Shown here: piece by piece, positions 23,574 to 35,690 of the stretch
How positions within the stretch are numbered: the stretch's first letter is position 1
Layout: each line of letters begins with the position of its first letter
Origin: Mixophyes australis
Taxonomy: Eukaryota > Chordata > Amphibia > Anura > Limnodynastidae
NCBI GenBank assembly: GCA_036250195.1
Contig: JAVHZZ010000006.1
Location: forward strand, 161,255,224-161,319,223
DNA length: 64,000 bases
Direction: 5' to 3'
The notes under the pieces: generated by a model
What the model saw: only the letters and a program-made list of their open reading frames with translations
Databases searched by the model: none
What the model was told of the DNA's origin: nothing
Position numbers and translations under genes: made by a program

Positions 23574-25302
23574 ATCATCATTTATTTATAAAGTGCCAGC
23601 AGATTCCGTAGCGCTTTACAATTGGGAACAAACAGTAATGAAACAATACTGGGGAATACATACATAGGTAGAGGTAAGAAGGCCCTGATCGCAAGCTTAC
23701 AATCTATGGGACAATGGTTTGATACACAAGGATAAGTACTACATCATATTGAAAATTTGTCCAGCTAGAATGCAAGGGCTGTATGCTCAGTCACAGAACT
23801 ATGTTGGTTAGAGGGTTGTTATCTTGTGTTAGCTGTGCAGAGGGTGGTAATAGGCTAACCTAGGGAGATTAAGAGGGTGGTAGAGGAATATTATAAGTTT
23901 GCCTGAAGTGGTGGATTTTTAGAGAACGCTTGAAGGTTTGAAGACTAGAGGAAAGTCTTGTGGTGCGAGGGAGTGAATTCCATAAAGTGGGTGAAGCCCA
24001 AAAAAGTCCTGTAATCGAGAATAGGAGGAAGTGATGAGAGTGGAAGAGAGACACAGATCTTGTGCAGAACGGACGTCAGAGGAGGGCTGGCAAATTTTAG
24101 CCCAGGGGGCAAAAGTCGACTCAGCAGCCTATTAGGAACATTTTAATGGAAAAAAAATGCAGTAGCCCAGTGACCCAGCCCAAAGTAGCCCACTATGGGA
24201 CTGGCCCAGGGGGCAGATGCCCCTCTGCCCCCCAGCCCAAACTGCCCCTGATGGAGGTGTCGAGTTGGGAGACAAGTAAGGAGATGTATGTTGGTGCAAT
24301 TTTGATGATTTCCTTGTATGTTAGTACAAGAATTTTATATTTGGTTTGTTGAAAAACAGGCAACCAATGTAGAGACTGACAGAGTGACAGAGCAGATATA
24401 AAATGATTTGCAAGGAAAATCATTTGAGCCGCTGCGTGCAAAATAGATTGTAGGGGCTCAAGTCTGATTTTGGGAACACCAGCAAGGAGGGAATTACAAT
24501 AGTCGATGTGGGAGATCATCAGTGCCTGAATTAAAGTTTTTGCAGTGCCTTGTGTGAGATATGTGCGTATAATGTTTTTTAGATATATGCAGCATTATGT
24601 AAATGTGGAGTTGATGTAAATATAGAGTTAAGCAAAGGATAGTTGCGAGTCAAGGATTACACCTAGGCAGTGAGCTTGCGGGGTGGGATTTATGCTCATG
24701 TTGTCAACAGATATAGAAATGTCAGACAGTAAGCTTATACTGTTGGGTGGGAATACTATTAATTTTGTTTTTGAAAGATTGAGTTTGAGTTAGCGAGAGG
24801 ACATCCAAGATGAAATGGCAGAAAGACAGTCAGTAATGCTAGACAACACAAATGGTGAGAGATCAGGAGAGGATGGATAAATTTATATATCTTCCGCATA
24901 GAGATGACACTGAAATCCAAAGGAGCTTATTAGTTTTTCTAGAGAAGCGGTGTAGATAGAGAATAGCAGAGGACCTAGGACTGAGACTTGTGGTAGTCCA
25001 ACTGATAAAGAAACAGGAGTGGAGGTTGTTCCAGAGAAATTAACACTGAAAGAGTGATTAGATAGTTAGGATGAGAACCAGGATAGGACAGTGTCTTGAA
25101 GACCTAGGGTTTGTAACATCTGTATGAGGAGAGAGTGGTCAACAGTGTTGAATGCAGCTGAGATCCAGGAGAATTAAAAGAGAGTAATCGCCTTTAGTTT
25201 TAGCTGTGATCAGATCATTGACAACCTTGCGTAGTCTCTATGGAGTGCTGAGAGCGAAAGCCTGAATGAAGAGGATCCAATAGGTTGTTTGCAGGAAAGA
25301 TA
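23574..25302 (-). mobile_element. L2 retrotransposon fragment, antisense, 5'-truncated
   Basis: The minus strand reads the L2 from GFRS (near 25265) to a CAT/ATG-type tail at 23574. Recognisable pieces include the DLSAAF region near 25160, the YADD region near 24895, then [23 protein letters not shown] (near 24450-24510) and ASPTLWNSLPRTTRLSSS (near 23950-24000). It is riddled with changes. A 174-bp MITE is inserted at 24077-24250. Confidence 0.92.
24077..24250. mobile_element. hAT-type MITE nested in the antisense L2
   Basis: 174 bp with inverted ends CAGAGGAGGGC on the left and GCCCCTG on the right. The flanks ACGGACGT (24069-24076) and ATGGAGGT (24251-24258) are each one base away from ACGGAGGT, which is what the uninterrupted L2 at the equivalent site near 17380 gives. 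This is therefore an 8-bp target duplication with one later mutation in each copy, which supports hAT. No coding capacity. Confidence 0.85.
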
Positions 25303-26080
25303 TGTGATTCCACCAGTTAGGTCATGTTGGAATGTGCAGTGTCCTATGTCTGTATAGAATTGTACTGGCATCCAATCACTGACCTACCATCAGATTCTTT
25401 ACACTGCTCAGTCAGTCTGGGTTACTAAGCCACCTCCATAACATCAGGAGCTGCGGCCATGGCCTTGGCTATGTCAACTTCTGCTGACAGTACTGGTGGC
25501 TTGTGGCTCTAACCCATCAACCTTCATAAACCTCTAGCTGTGTCATAAAACTATTTCCAGTATAATTAACCCAGACTGTATTCACCCACATAGCCCAGCT
25601 CCTAATCCCTCAGCGCCTCCCAGACTACTGGAGAATCATCTACCTCTACCTTTCCACTTCATCACCTCCTCCAGAGGTGTTCCCTGGTCCACCAGATCAT
25701 TGCCTGCCACGGCTAGACCAATGATTAAAACAGAACCTAGATCAAGCCTACACACCTGTGGAGCATAACCCTCAAAGTAGGAGTCAAAGCAGCTGTACCA
25801 TAGATGATCCTCCCCTGACCATATACATAAAGGCCCCACAGCTCCCATTAAATAATTTCTGGAGCAAGTTGCCAGACTTAGGCCCCATAAGAAGGATACC
25901 ATATACACTCATCTAGGCCTACTGTACCACTTCTTTACACTGGTAATACTGTATAGTTGCTGTGAATATACATACATTACTTATCTGCTCCCTAGCAGAC
26001 TTTATTGAGAGTGAACATCCACAATTATTGATGAACAGCTGTTCTCTTCACCCAAATTTTACCTGACACAAAGGTGGAAG
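25303..26080. other. CDH4: Intronic sequence with a minisatellite scrap
   Basis: At 25315-25372 the text GGTCATGTTGGAATGTGCAGTGTCC resembles the minisatellite at 27.9 kb. The rest shows no recognisable gene or repeat. Confidence 0.4.
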
Positions 26081-26084
26081 TTTT

Positions 26085-27830
26085 TTATGCTTTTGGATAG
26101 GGCTCATAAAGCCCTCAAACCTGACAGGCTCTCAGGGATGTTGTGCTCTATCTTCATTATTATAAGAAAAAGGAGAGTTTGATCCTAGTACCAGAAATAT
26201 GTCCCCCATTGCCAACTCGGGAGCTAATTATTAGATATTTAATGATTTGACAACCTCGACCCTCAAATAGAAGAGAGACCTCAATGAGGTTATAAGGACT
26301 TTGAGAGAACATGAGTTCAAGTGTAGCTGGGGTTTTGCCTTTCAATTGCCAGTGTTTTTCATGAATGTTGTAACACGCTGAGCAGGGTCAGGCTATCTAC
26401 ACGATAATCTCTTCCTCAGAGCTCATCTCCATCTACAGCAGGCACATGAAAACCTTCCTTGTCTGAATGATCCAGAGGCTAAGACCTATTTTCTACTGTA
26501 CTTTGAGAATTCTAGGGACTATTTACATTCCAAGTCTACCAAGAACAGAAATCCTCTTTTTTATTTATTTTTTACACACTTTTTACTGAACTCGCACTTG
26601 ACAGTATCAACATCATACACACAATGAAAAAATAGATGCAACAATACCTACACAGGTGAATACAGAGTATCATGGTCATTAAGACACCAAGTTACCATGG
26701 TAAATACAAGAACGCATACATTTCATGTTTCCAAACCCTGCAATCCTCTTTTTCACCTTCATTGAGAAATAGAAAGAGTATGTGCTTCATATTTCTGGTA
26801 ACAAAATATTCATAATTTGCCTTGGTAGATATATGCTTCAAATCCAATTCAAGTTGGTAAGCACCTATTAACTCTTTCTTTAGTTTGAAGGACGACTGTT
26901 CTTCAGATGTACTGCATGGCCTGGTATTGGCCTGTTACACAATGGTTCGTGCTAAGGGTGTTTTTCTATTGTTCATCCTACTAGAAGTTTTTTTATATAA
27001 TTTGTATTTCTCAATATATAAAGTTTTTTACATTGCTCTTACATTAAAGTTGCTATGGTTAATGTCATTTGTACAGGTCTAATGTTTTTTTTTTGATTCT
27101 AGGTCTCATCTTCTTTAAAGTCCCTTAAAAAGCAAACAATTGCTCTTAATGCTTTTAAAAGAGCACAGGCAGACGCTGCCATGCTTCAGTAGACACACTC
27201 TATTGGTACTAAGGAGAATGTATATAAGCCGGATCTAGGATATCTGTGTGGATTTGCCAAACCACCAGAGTATATTATTCATTCCCTAGCCTTACTTGGA
27301 GGAGATTGTCCGGTCAATAATTTAATTCCCCACATTCTTAACATTGTAAATTGGGAGTTTACGGGCTTCATGGAACCCCCCTCCCCTTCTCTTTCTTCAG
27401 TTATCACTTGGGTTTGGCACACCTATAGGATGGAGTGCATGGCAAGTTTCCTAGGCATGCTCACATTGGGGCTGATTCTCCCTTTGCAAAATGTGGTCAA
27501 GCTGTCCTTTGGCCTTTTGCCATAGACTCTAATGTCTACATTGATTGCTGCAATACACAAAGCCTGGGACCTATACATTCTTATATATTTATTGTAAGCA
27601 TTATACTCCTCTCTATACATGCCACCCTCCCTGCCAATCCAGATCCCAACCAAATCTTTACAGGTTGTTGTTTCAGTACAATTTTTCTCTTTTTTGTACA
27701 TTAAGTCTATAGCCATGTTTAGTCTTATCGTACTTGTTAACTAAACTGGTTTCCTTTACGCTTATTTGTTATATAATGTCACAATCTTGTTATATAATGT
27801 CTCAATAAAATGTGATTGAAAAAAAAGAGA
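26085..27830 (+). pseudogene. Degenerate L1 remnant with ORF1 piece and 3' end
   Basis: At 26090-26345 the plus strand matches the C-terminal half of the young L1's ORF1 protein: DRAHKALKP corresponds to DRAHRALRA, and a region ending FAFQLPVF corresponds to FPFQLQVFA. Sequence up to 27830 is too decayed to translate, but it ends CAATAAAATGTGATTG followed by A8, a typical L1 poly(A) end. A short minus-strand retroelement tail interrupts it near 26556-26730. Confidence 0.7.
26556..26735 (-). mobile_element. Short 5'-truncated retroelement tail
   Basis: It starts on the plus strand with a T-rich tract (minus-strand poly(A)) and is bounded by a direct repeat AATCCTCTTTT, seen just before the T-rich tract and again near 26741. 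This has the form of a short LINE insertion on the minus strand. The parent family was not identified. Confidence 0.5.
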
Positions 27831-27847
27831 TTTGAATCATAATTATA

Positions 27848-28310
27848 TTTAATGGTCATGCTGGGTGGGAGTAGTGTCTTATGTCTCCCTACAGTGTAAT
27901 AGAATTGTATTATGATCGTTCTAAGTAGTCAGGTCATGTTGAGGTATATGGTATTGTAGGTCTATATAGAGTATAACAGAATTGTATTATGAAACTATCC
28001 AGTGGTCATGTCAGGGTCCCATTTACCTATTTTCCCACGTCTGTCTCACGTCCCTCGTTTGTCCTGTCACGTCTTTTGCTGCACTCTGTGTGAGTCCCCA
28101 TAGCATTACTCACATTCATTTGTGCTACTGACATGTATTACCTCATCTATTTGTTACTTGCTTCTGTATCCAGTGCTACGGAATCTGTGATGCCTTATAA
28201 ATAATAATAATAATAATGTCATAATGGGTAGGTGTAATGTCCTATATCTGTATAGAGTGCAATAGAATTTTATTATGATACCATCCAGTAGTCGGGTCAT
28301 GTTGAGTAGG
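27848..28310. repeat. ~77-bp minisatellite remnant
   Basis: Units share GTAATAGAATTGTATTATGA, a GGTCATGTTGAG-like block and a TCCTATATCTGTATAGAG block. Matching ATTGTAT phrases at 27904 and 27981 give a spacing of 77 bp. An L2 3' end (28016-28217) interrupts the array. Confidence 0.65.
28016..28217 (+). mobile_element. L2 3'-end fragment
   Basis: The sequence ends CAGTGCTACGGAATCTGTGA, then CCTTATAAATAATAATAATAAT, the L2-style 3' end with a TAA-type microsatellite tail. It carries only 3' untranslated sequence and sits within the minisatellite. Confidence 0.75.
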
Positions 28311-29984
28311 AATCACTTCCAGATCAAAGGGTGGCATAGCACTAGTTTGGAGTCACACATGCAGCAATATCAGGTCAGTTGACCAATATTGTGCATAATC
28401 TTATGGCACGAGTAACCATCTATAGAGATAAAAGAATGTTGCCTTCTGTTTATGTGTGTGCATATGGGGTCTGTTCCATAAACATCAATTGCGGGTACAG
28501 CATAACACCCTTTCTAATTGACCCTCATACATCAGAATGCATCTTCAACCCCTCTCATGGCATAGTGTCTCTATTTTAGCCCCTAAAATTAATATATCAA
28601 TTTGAACAATCCTATCCAAACACCAGAGTCAGACATTTTATGGCCTGGATCAATATTCGTGCAAATTTAGCCTTTTAGGTAACTAAGAACTACCTACATC
28701 AGTGACAAATGAAGCACAAAATCCAAACCACAAAATGGCTGCCTACATTGTGTTCAGACAACAAAAGCACTTTAAGGGAACTCCGTTCCACCAAGTAATT
28801 TCTTAGTGGGATAATATTCCTGTCCAATCTCACTTATACCACTTTATATAACTAGACAGGTTTACATAAGTGTGTGTAGTACCAGTTCTCAGAGATACAC
28901 CAAGGAACTACTGTTTGTGGTAATGGTTCTGTAAACACATGCCACGTTCTAAGACTTGTGCTTGGAATACATTACATATTCCAACAGATTTTTGTGTTGC
29001 AGTAATACACTAGCCTAATATTACAACAAGCCTCAAAGAGCAAAGACATTACTATAGAGCACAAAGGCCCTGAAGAGCTCTTTAATGTAATTTAGTACAA
29101 ACAGAAATGTATAATTACTAGTGTACACAGTACGTAGCTGCCTGGATGATGTTTTCAAGATGGCAGTCTCAGTAGGAGTGAGCACAGGTCTCCGTCTATT
29201 TGTTAGATGCATAGGGTTGTACTTTAGCAGAAAATGATCAGATAATTTGCATCCTTTGCCTGAGCTTGACAGGAATAATTCTGTTCTCTTTTGTTATACA
29301 AGGATTGCTCCTCTTAGGTAATTAGTATATCAAAACTAATATGAGTTAGAATATCAAGTCCAGTAACCATGATCCACATGATATTGTCTAAGAGCTGAGA
29401 TTATTAGTTCTAGAATACCAATGCCACATGCACAGCTTGTGTACATCACGGCCTTGCAAGAGTTTACAGTCATCAGAAACAGTGTGAGAGCAGTATGATT
29501 ATAATTATTTTTTTTATAACGTACGGACATATTACACATCGCTGTACATTGAGGGGATCATGACATGACACAAATTACATACAATGACATGAAACAGAAG
29601 GTAAAGATGGTACTGTCCAAATGAGCATACAATGTCAGAGGCGCGGAGAGCACATTATGCGTAAGGTAGCAGAAGAACGATTGTATTTTCTGGTGGGGAA
29701 AGTGCGGGTGGCTACGGTTAGGCAGAAGCATGATTAGTCTCCAATAATAAAGCAGTTAATAAATAGTAAAGAAAAAAGATTCCTCTTCCTTGCATGGCTG
29801 TTCCAAGGCAATGCTGTGCCTGGATAGAGCCACTTTTTCTATATACAAGACTGGACAAAAACCTTTCTTCTGCCACATGTACAGTCATTCTGCCTTCCTC
29901 TGTCTGTGCTTAGCTATTTTATCACTCTACCCAGCTGTGCTATTATTTCATGGTCTCTGCTTGAGTACAGTCATTTCACTGCCA
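28311..29984. other. CDH4: Intronic sequence without recognised features
   Basis: No gene, RNA or repeat was recognised. Confidence 0.5.
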
Positions 29985-31215
29985 CAAGTACTCTTCTTCC
30001 CTCAGGTATGATCTTTTTTTACTCCCTCTATGCAGCTGTAACCTTTCTCTTCTGTTCAGTTATATGGTTGTTCTTGAGATACATACCACTCCTCCTCCTA
30101 ATATGTAGTAATGGTGTTTCCTCCTCCCTCTGTGCAGTTATGGTCTTTCCTGCTCCCGATGTGCAGTTATGGTCTTTCCTCCTCCCACTGTGCAAATGTG
30201 ACTGCTCTTTCACTGTGCAGGTATGGATGCCCTTCCTCCCATTGTGCAGATATGTCCCCTCTTACTGCCACCATACAAGTGTGGCTGCTCTTCCTCACAC
30301 CATGCAGGTATTGTTGCCTTCCTCCCACCATCCATATATGGTCACTCTTCCACCAACCATGAAGGTGTGGCCTCTCTTCCTCCCCCCGATGTAGGTAATG
30401 TAGATGTAGCCTCTCTTCCTCCCAGAATGCAGGTGTGGCTGTTCTTCCTTTCACCATGCATATATGGCAGCTCTTCCTCCGGCCATGCAGGTATGGCCTC
30501 TCTTCTTCCCACTTTGCAGCTGTAGGCTCTCTTCCTCTCACCACGCAAGTGTAGCTGCTCTCCATCCCACTGTACAGGTATAGCCATTGTACCTTATGCC
30601 ACGCAGGTGTGGCCACTCTTCCACCCACAGTAGAGTTGTTGCTGCTCTTCCGTGGACTATGTAGGGGTGCCCCCTTTATCTCCCTCTGTGCAAGTAATGC
30701 CCTTTTCCTTCCCATGTTCAGTTATGTTTGTTCTTAATACACATGGGATGTGCAGGGATGGCCACACCTCCACTCACTGTTCAAGTGTGGCTACTCCTCC
30801 TCCCACCATGCATTTATGACTGCTGTTCCTTATACTGTGCAGGTATGATTGCTCTTCTTCCCTTTGTGCAGATATTGGCTGCTCTTCCTCCCACCATGCA
30901 GATATGGCTGCTCTTTCTCCAACAGTGCAGGTGTAACCATCTCCACCCCCCCATGGAGGTGTTGCCACTCTCTTCCGGTAATGCAACGTGGCCACTTTTC
31001 CACCGACAATGTGTCCACTCTTCCTCCCTCTGTGCAAGTAAGGCTGCTTTTTCTTCCACTCTTCAGTTATAAGGTTGTTCTTGATAATAATGTGTACATA
31101 TTGCTTTCCTTCCTCTGTGCAGTTAATAGTTATGGCCACTTTTCCTCCCATCGTGCAGGTGTGGCAGCAGTACCACCCTCTGTGCAGGTATTGCCACTCT
31201 TCCTTTCTCTGTATG
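29985..31215. repeat. 29-bp degenerate minisatellite
   Basis: Diverged units of the form CTCTTCCTCCCACCATGCAG then GTATGGCTG. Successive GCAG-type phrases at 30429, 30458, 30487, 30516, 30545 and 30574 are exactly 29 bp apart. A longer pattern is also present: GGTTGTTCTTGA-type inserts recur near 30065, 30727 and 31073. Many open frames on both strands are a consequence of the repeat and are not genes. Confidence 0.9.
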
Positions 31216-31843
31216 TGCACGGCTGCGCTTCCAGTTTTAATAAAATCCTCTACATCTTTTTCTCTCTCTCACTCGCAGACATCCCCACCAGCTGCAGAGA
31301 CAAGCTAATCAGAAGCTGGAATGACTTGCATTCACAACACCTTTTGTCTGATCAAATAAGCAATTACCTCGAAATTAAAGGCTCCTTTAATAGGAAAAAT
31401 AGAAAGACAGCAGCTTAAATTGTTCGAAAGACAAGAATCTATAGTGATTGAGTGCTGAGTGTTCCTCTTTATTTCCAAATAGATACAATTCTTCCCAACC
31501 TGTTACAATAAATGGTATAATTTAAAGCCTCCGCAGATTTCCAAAATATACTACTGAATCCAGGAAAAATAAAATGATAAAAACACCCCCACCGCTTCAG
31601 ATTTTGGAAAGAACGTGTTGTTTTTTAATGGCCAAAAGTGGTGATAAGAGATCCATTGCAAAGGAGTCTAATAGTAGCTGGCTTGTCACTTATTATTAAA
31701 TCTTGCATTACCCAATACTCCAGATTAGCCAGTATAACTCCATTTATGATTAAAACAGTGTCACACATTTTTTAAGACATATTGTAGGTAACGTTGACAT
31801 TTACACAAATAAATGGCAAGAAAGTTGCGATCGTGATTATACC
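31216..31843. other. CDH4: Intronic sequence after the 29-bp array
   Basis: Contains a plus-strand pyrimidine tract ending CACTCGCAG at 31279, followed by an open frame ADIPTSCRDKLIRSWNDL... to a stop at 31418. No matching gene is known to me. The rest is featureless. Confidence 0.35.
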
Positions 31844-32005
31844 TAGAGATGTTCACTGACCCCTGTGTTTTGGTTTTGGTTCTGGATTAACTTCGTATTT
31901 TGGTTTTGGCAAAACCGCCCTCGTGTGTTTGGTTTTGGATCCCTATTTTTTTTTCTAAAATCCCAAATTTCTTCGCTAAAATCACATAATTTGGCTAAGA
32001 GTAAT
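31844..32005 (+). mobile_element. Truncated hAT end (TTTTGG-type)
   Basis: Begins TAGAGATGTTCACTGACCCC followed by TTTTGGTTTTGG runs, and matches the high end of hAT copy 2 (inverse of about 63020-63202), including a later ATCACATA block. No second terminus was found, so this is a partial copy with an uncertain inner limit. Confidence 0.75.
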
Positions 32006-32602
32006 TTTTTTGCCTTGTGCAATTGAATTCACACTTTTGCATGCATTTGTATGTGAATAGCATTATACTTCCGACCGAGTCTTTTTCCTATACAAAAGTA
32101 CAAGTGAGTGAGAAGGTCCAATTCATTTGCCAAAACCTGTGAAACTGTCATGAGTGCATTGAGGATAAGTGCGCTAAAAGCAGTCTACACCTCTGAAGGT
32201 GGTGAAAAGTCTTCTTCATCAACTTTAGTAAGAAAACATCTGATAACTTGAAGAAAGCATGTAAAATGTATCTGTGATCATTTATTTCTATTTTAATATG
32301 TTTAATAATACAAATCAGAGAAATAATTATAATTTGGTATATCCTTGATTATTTTGGGCTCTATTTATCGTCATAATGGTTATCGAGGTAAAAAGTGTAT
32401 TTATTTATAAACGCATTTTACCATTATTTTATATTATTTTTAGTATCTAGCTATTTTTCACTGCAGGCGCAGAGCTAGATACTTATATTACTTTGGATTC
32501 CCTTGCTTAGCTGCAGGTCATGCAAGTATAAATATGCTCTCCCATGCAAAGGCCACTGAAATGGTTATTGCTGGCAATAACAATGTGATGATCTGTGGTA
32601 AC
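32006..32602. other. CDH4: Intronic sequence without recognised features
   Basis: Nothing recognised; part may still belong to the truncated hAT copy to its left. Confidence 0.4.
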
Positions 32603-32610
32603 ACCTATGA

Positions 32611-32757
32611 CAGTGTTGGCTAACCTGTGACACTCCAGGTGTTGTGAAACTACAAGTCCCAGCATGCTTTGCCAATATACAGCAGCTTATTGCTGGAAGG
32701 GTATGCTGGGACTTGTAGTTTCACAACACCTGGAGTGTCACAGGTTAGCCAACACTG
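32611..32757. mobile_element. hAT MITE with ZNF143-like sites
   Basis: A 147-bp palindrome running from CAGTGTTGGCTAACC to its inverse, with a perfect 8-bp target duplication ACCTATGA (32603-32610 and 32758-32765). Each arm contains ACTACAAGTCCCAGCATGC or a near copy. Scraps of related elements occur near 4270 and 55745-55800. Non-coding. Confidence 0.92.
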
Positions 32758-32765
32758 ACCTATGA

Positions 32766-35690
32766 TGTATAGGTGTAAATAATCCCAATAGTCAGCGTAT
32801 TGGCTTGTCATCCTTTTTTTTTTTTTTAAACACTGCAAACTTATTCTGAAAATTATAATATTTTGCCATTTAGTATAACAATTATTTAGTACAACTCATA
32901 ACAGTTTGTTTTTTTAGATAGCAAATGTGATAAAAAAAATTACAGAATGTAACTTTCTCCAGTGTCACTGTGCCAGCCACGTGACTTTTTGGGCAATAGC
33001 AGATATGCAAACACAATGACACTTCACCTTATTTTGCTTTGTCCTGTATTCTCCAGTTGTTTTTCCATTCTCATTCTCTCCCTGCTCTTACCTTTAACCC
33101 TTTTGGGTCCACACTATGCCCTGTGCACTTATAGAAGACTCATCATCTCTCAGATTGACAGCCTCAGGACATGGATATATAGGAATCGAAATCTGTTATG
33201 GGTTAAGTTAGCTTGTTGTTATACCAAACCATCAACAATTCTGATAATTTGCTGTGTTTAAAGCATATGGCTCTATTTATCAATTGTGAAAATCCTTACT
33301 GTTGTCAAAGATAGGAGTTTTTATCAAAGATTGGAGTTTTCGCCAGCCATATGACTTATTTTTGATTCGTCCTATCCATCATAGGGGTTACCACAGGGGA
33401 TAACACTGTTAATGTAGGCGATAAGTACTCAGTGGCCTTTGCATGGGGGATCCTATTTATGAGGCTTCCCCACTATGAAGCAACTATGCCTCAGGATAGC
33501 GGTAACACCTGAGAAGCTTGAAAATAAATAATGTATTATGGCAGTAAACTTTTTTTTTGAGCCTCAAACTTTTATTGCCCAGCCTCCAGAAAAAAATATT
33601 ATTTTCGGGGTATATTATGTCTGCATTATTTGTTATCCATAAAATATTTGTGACCCCAGCACCAAGGGACTCTGCCAAAATGGCTCCGCCGATCGGCTCA
33701 AGCAAGATGGTAGCGACGGGCCTACATCCCTGCATCTTCTAGCAGTCTAGGCTGATGGGAGGAGGGGAGGGTAGAGGAGGACAGAGATGCCATGAGAAGC
33801 CTGCTGATGCCAATTGTAGAAGGGATCCATTTTGCAGCATATTGGGGCAAGAGCGGGGTAGGTCTGGTGAAAGAGCCAAGCCTAAGCCGAGTATTAAAGC
33901 CAGCCTCCTGGCCTGGATGAATTACAGGTAAGCAGAGAGGACTGCAAGCATGAAGTCTGGTCCCTGCTGATTGCTACTTAGTCCTGTCTCCACGGTGACA
34001 GATAAATGTATTCACTGTTGAAACACTTATACATAGAGACTGAGGTAAAAGTATGGTCTCTACTGTTCCTGAATTGTGTAACTGCAGCATTGCCTATCTA
34101 CAGCATCTAAACACACAGAGAAAATTCTATTGGGCTGTTATTCCTTTCTTCCTAAACCAAACCCAAGAAATTGTAATAGTTAACCATTCAAATAAGCCGG
34201 GTTATTCACCAAGTGCACCAACCGTACCCAATGTCTATAATTGTGAATGTGTTATTTGCATTAGATAGTGAGAGGATTGGTGTAAACATAAGTGTGGTGT
34301 TGTTGAGATTCTACAGGGATTGTACATTTTCTCTAATCTTGTTCTACCAATAAGAGTGGTGATCCTGACAGCCAACCAGGTTTAATTTGGCACGACTGTA
34401 GGAATATGTAATCTGTATAGTGATACATGTATTCTAGCAGTGATGTGATTGATAAGTTGCATTCTAACAGTGATTGACAGCTGTATTGGAGATTGAACTG
34501 TATATTGCATTTTGTACAATAAACACACCAAGGTGGTTTTATTTATATGCTATGTTGTATTATTCCTGAGAAGTCTGAGTGGATTTAAGGGGTCTCCCAA
34601 GCTGTTCTCTGGTTAAACAAGCTGCCTATATGCCCACAGCATCTAGCACAGAAGACTTAGGTGGAGGCACTGCACCATTAAGACTGGAAGTGGTGTCAGC
34701 ACAGCATATGTACAACACCCCTCTCAGGAGTGAAGTAATGGTTTGTTACATATTTGTGCCTTAAAAAGTTTTTTTTATTATGGGGGGTAGCCTGGCAGCT
34801 ATAGTGGATAGTGCTTGTTTTCTTCACCTACAAGCCAAATCGACCATTCCTCTCTGCCACCTGGCCCAATCAGGACTACAGTCAGCGTTATCACCTGCCT
34901 GAATATTGGCTAACCCAGAACTCCCGACCCAGACCATCGGACTATGTCCTTTCTGAATTCTCCCACCAAAGTGTGCCGTCAACATCTCTCTGGCTCCCGT
35001 ATGATGTGCCTCATTAACCTACCAGTCTAACCAATCTGGCCGGGTGAGTGGCCTGCACTATGTATCTGGTGTTAACGTTGGGAGTCCCGCTCCCCCACAA
35101 GGTTTAGTAAATACAGCTAGTACCCATTTAAGCTCCCCGGGGGCCCCTCTAAATGTACAGCATGCTTTATAGGCACTTACCTGCTCTGGCTTACCACATG
35201 GAACTGACACGCAGTACTCGGCCATTTTGCATGATCCATCCTCCATTTGTATATGGGAGCGGCTATATGGACAGAGAGTGAGTTGGCCTGATTCTGACTT
35301 TAGATTTTGGCTACTACATTTGGGGCTCTTCATCTCGACCCAACACCACTGCATCTCAAATTCTGATTTATCTGAACCAGCTACCCTGGACTGTTTGACA
35401 GTTTCCCACTACTAGAAGTGTGTTAACAAAGAAATATTCTGCCATCTTGTGGCTTCCACACAGTAGCCTATTATCTCCACTCTGTCCCACTTCGTTTTCC
35501 ACCACAAAGCTATATCATTATTAGAGTGCAGAACCAGCTGACCACCAGTGTGAACATTGTACTGGTTTAAACACCTGTAGAACTATTGCAGCAAGACGCA
35601 ATTGATTTTCCCCTTATACCATCTACTGACCTTCTGCTGAACCATTTCCATAACTCTGTTGCCGCCCAGTGCTCAACTAGCATACTAAGT
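32766..35690. other. CDH4: Intronic sequence, unassigned
   Basis: No open frame here resembles a known protein. A CG-rich patch near 33660-33720 (AAAATGGCTCCGCCGATCGG) looks like a transposon 5' region, and AATAAACACACC near 34519 could be a poly(A) signal, but neither could be tied to a family. Some of this may be the 5' region of the old L1 that follows. Confidence 0.4.

Noticed and set aside
30028..31220. Overlapping open frames on both strands of up to 189 codons
   Set aside because: They follow from the 29-bp pyrimidine-rich minisatellite. Products are low-complexity and shift frame with each unit.
34300..34770. Possible LTR with AATAAA and a short TGGTGTCAG primer-site-like string
   Set aside because: Only nine bases resemble a primer-binding site, no second LTR was found and no gag or pol frame follows.
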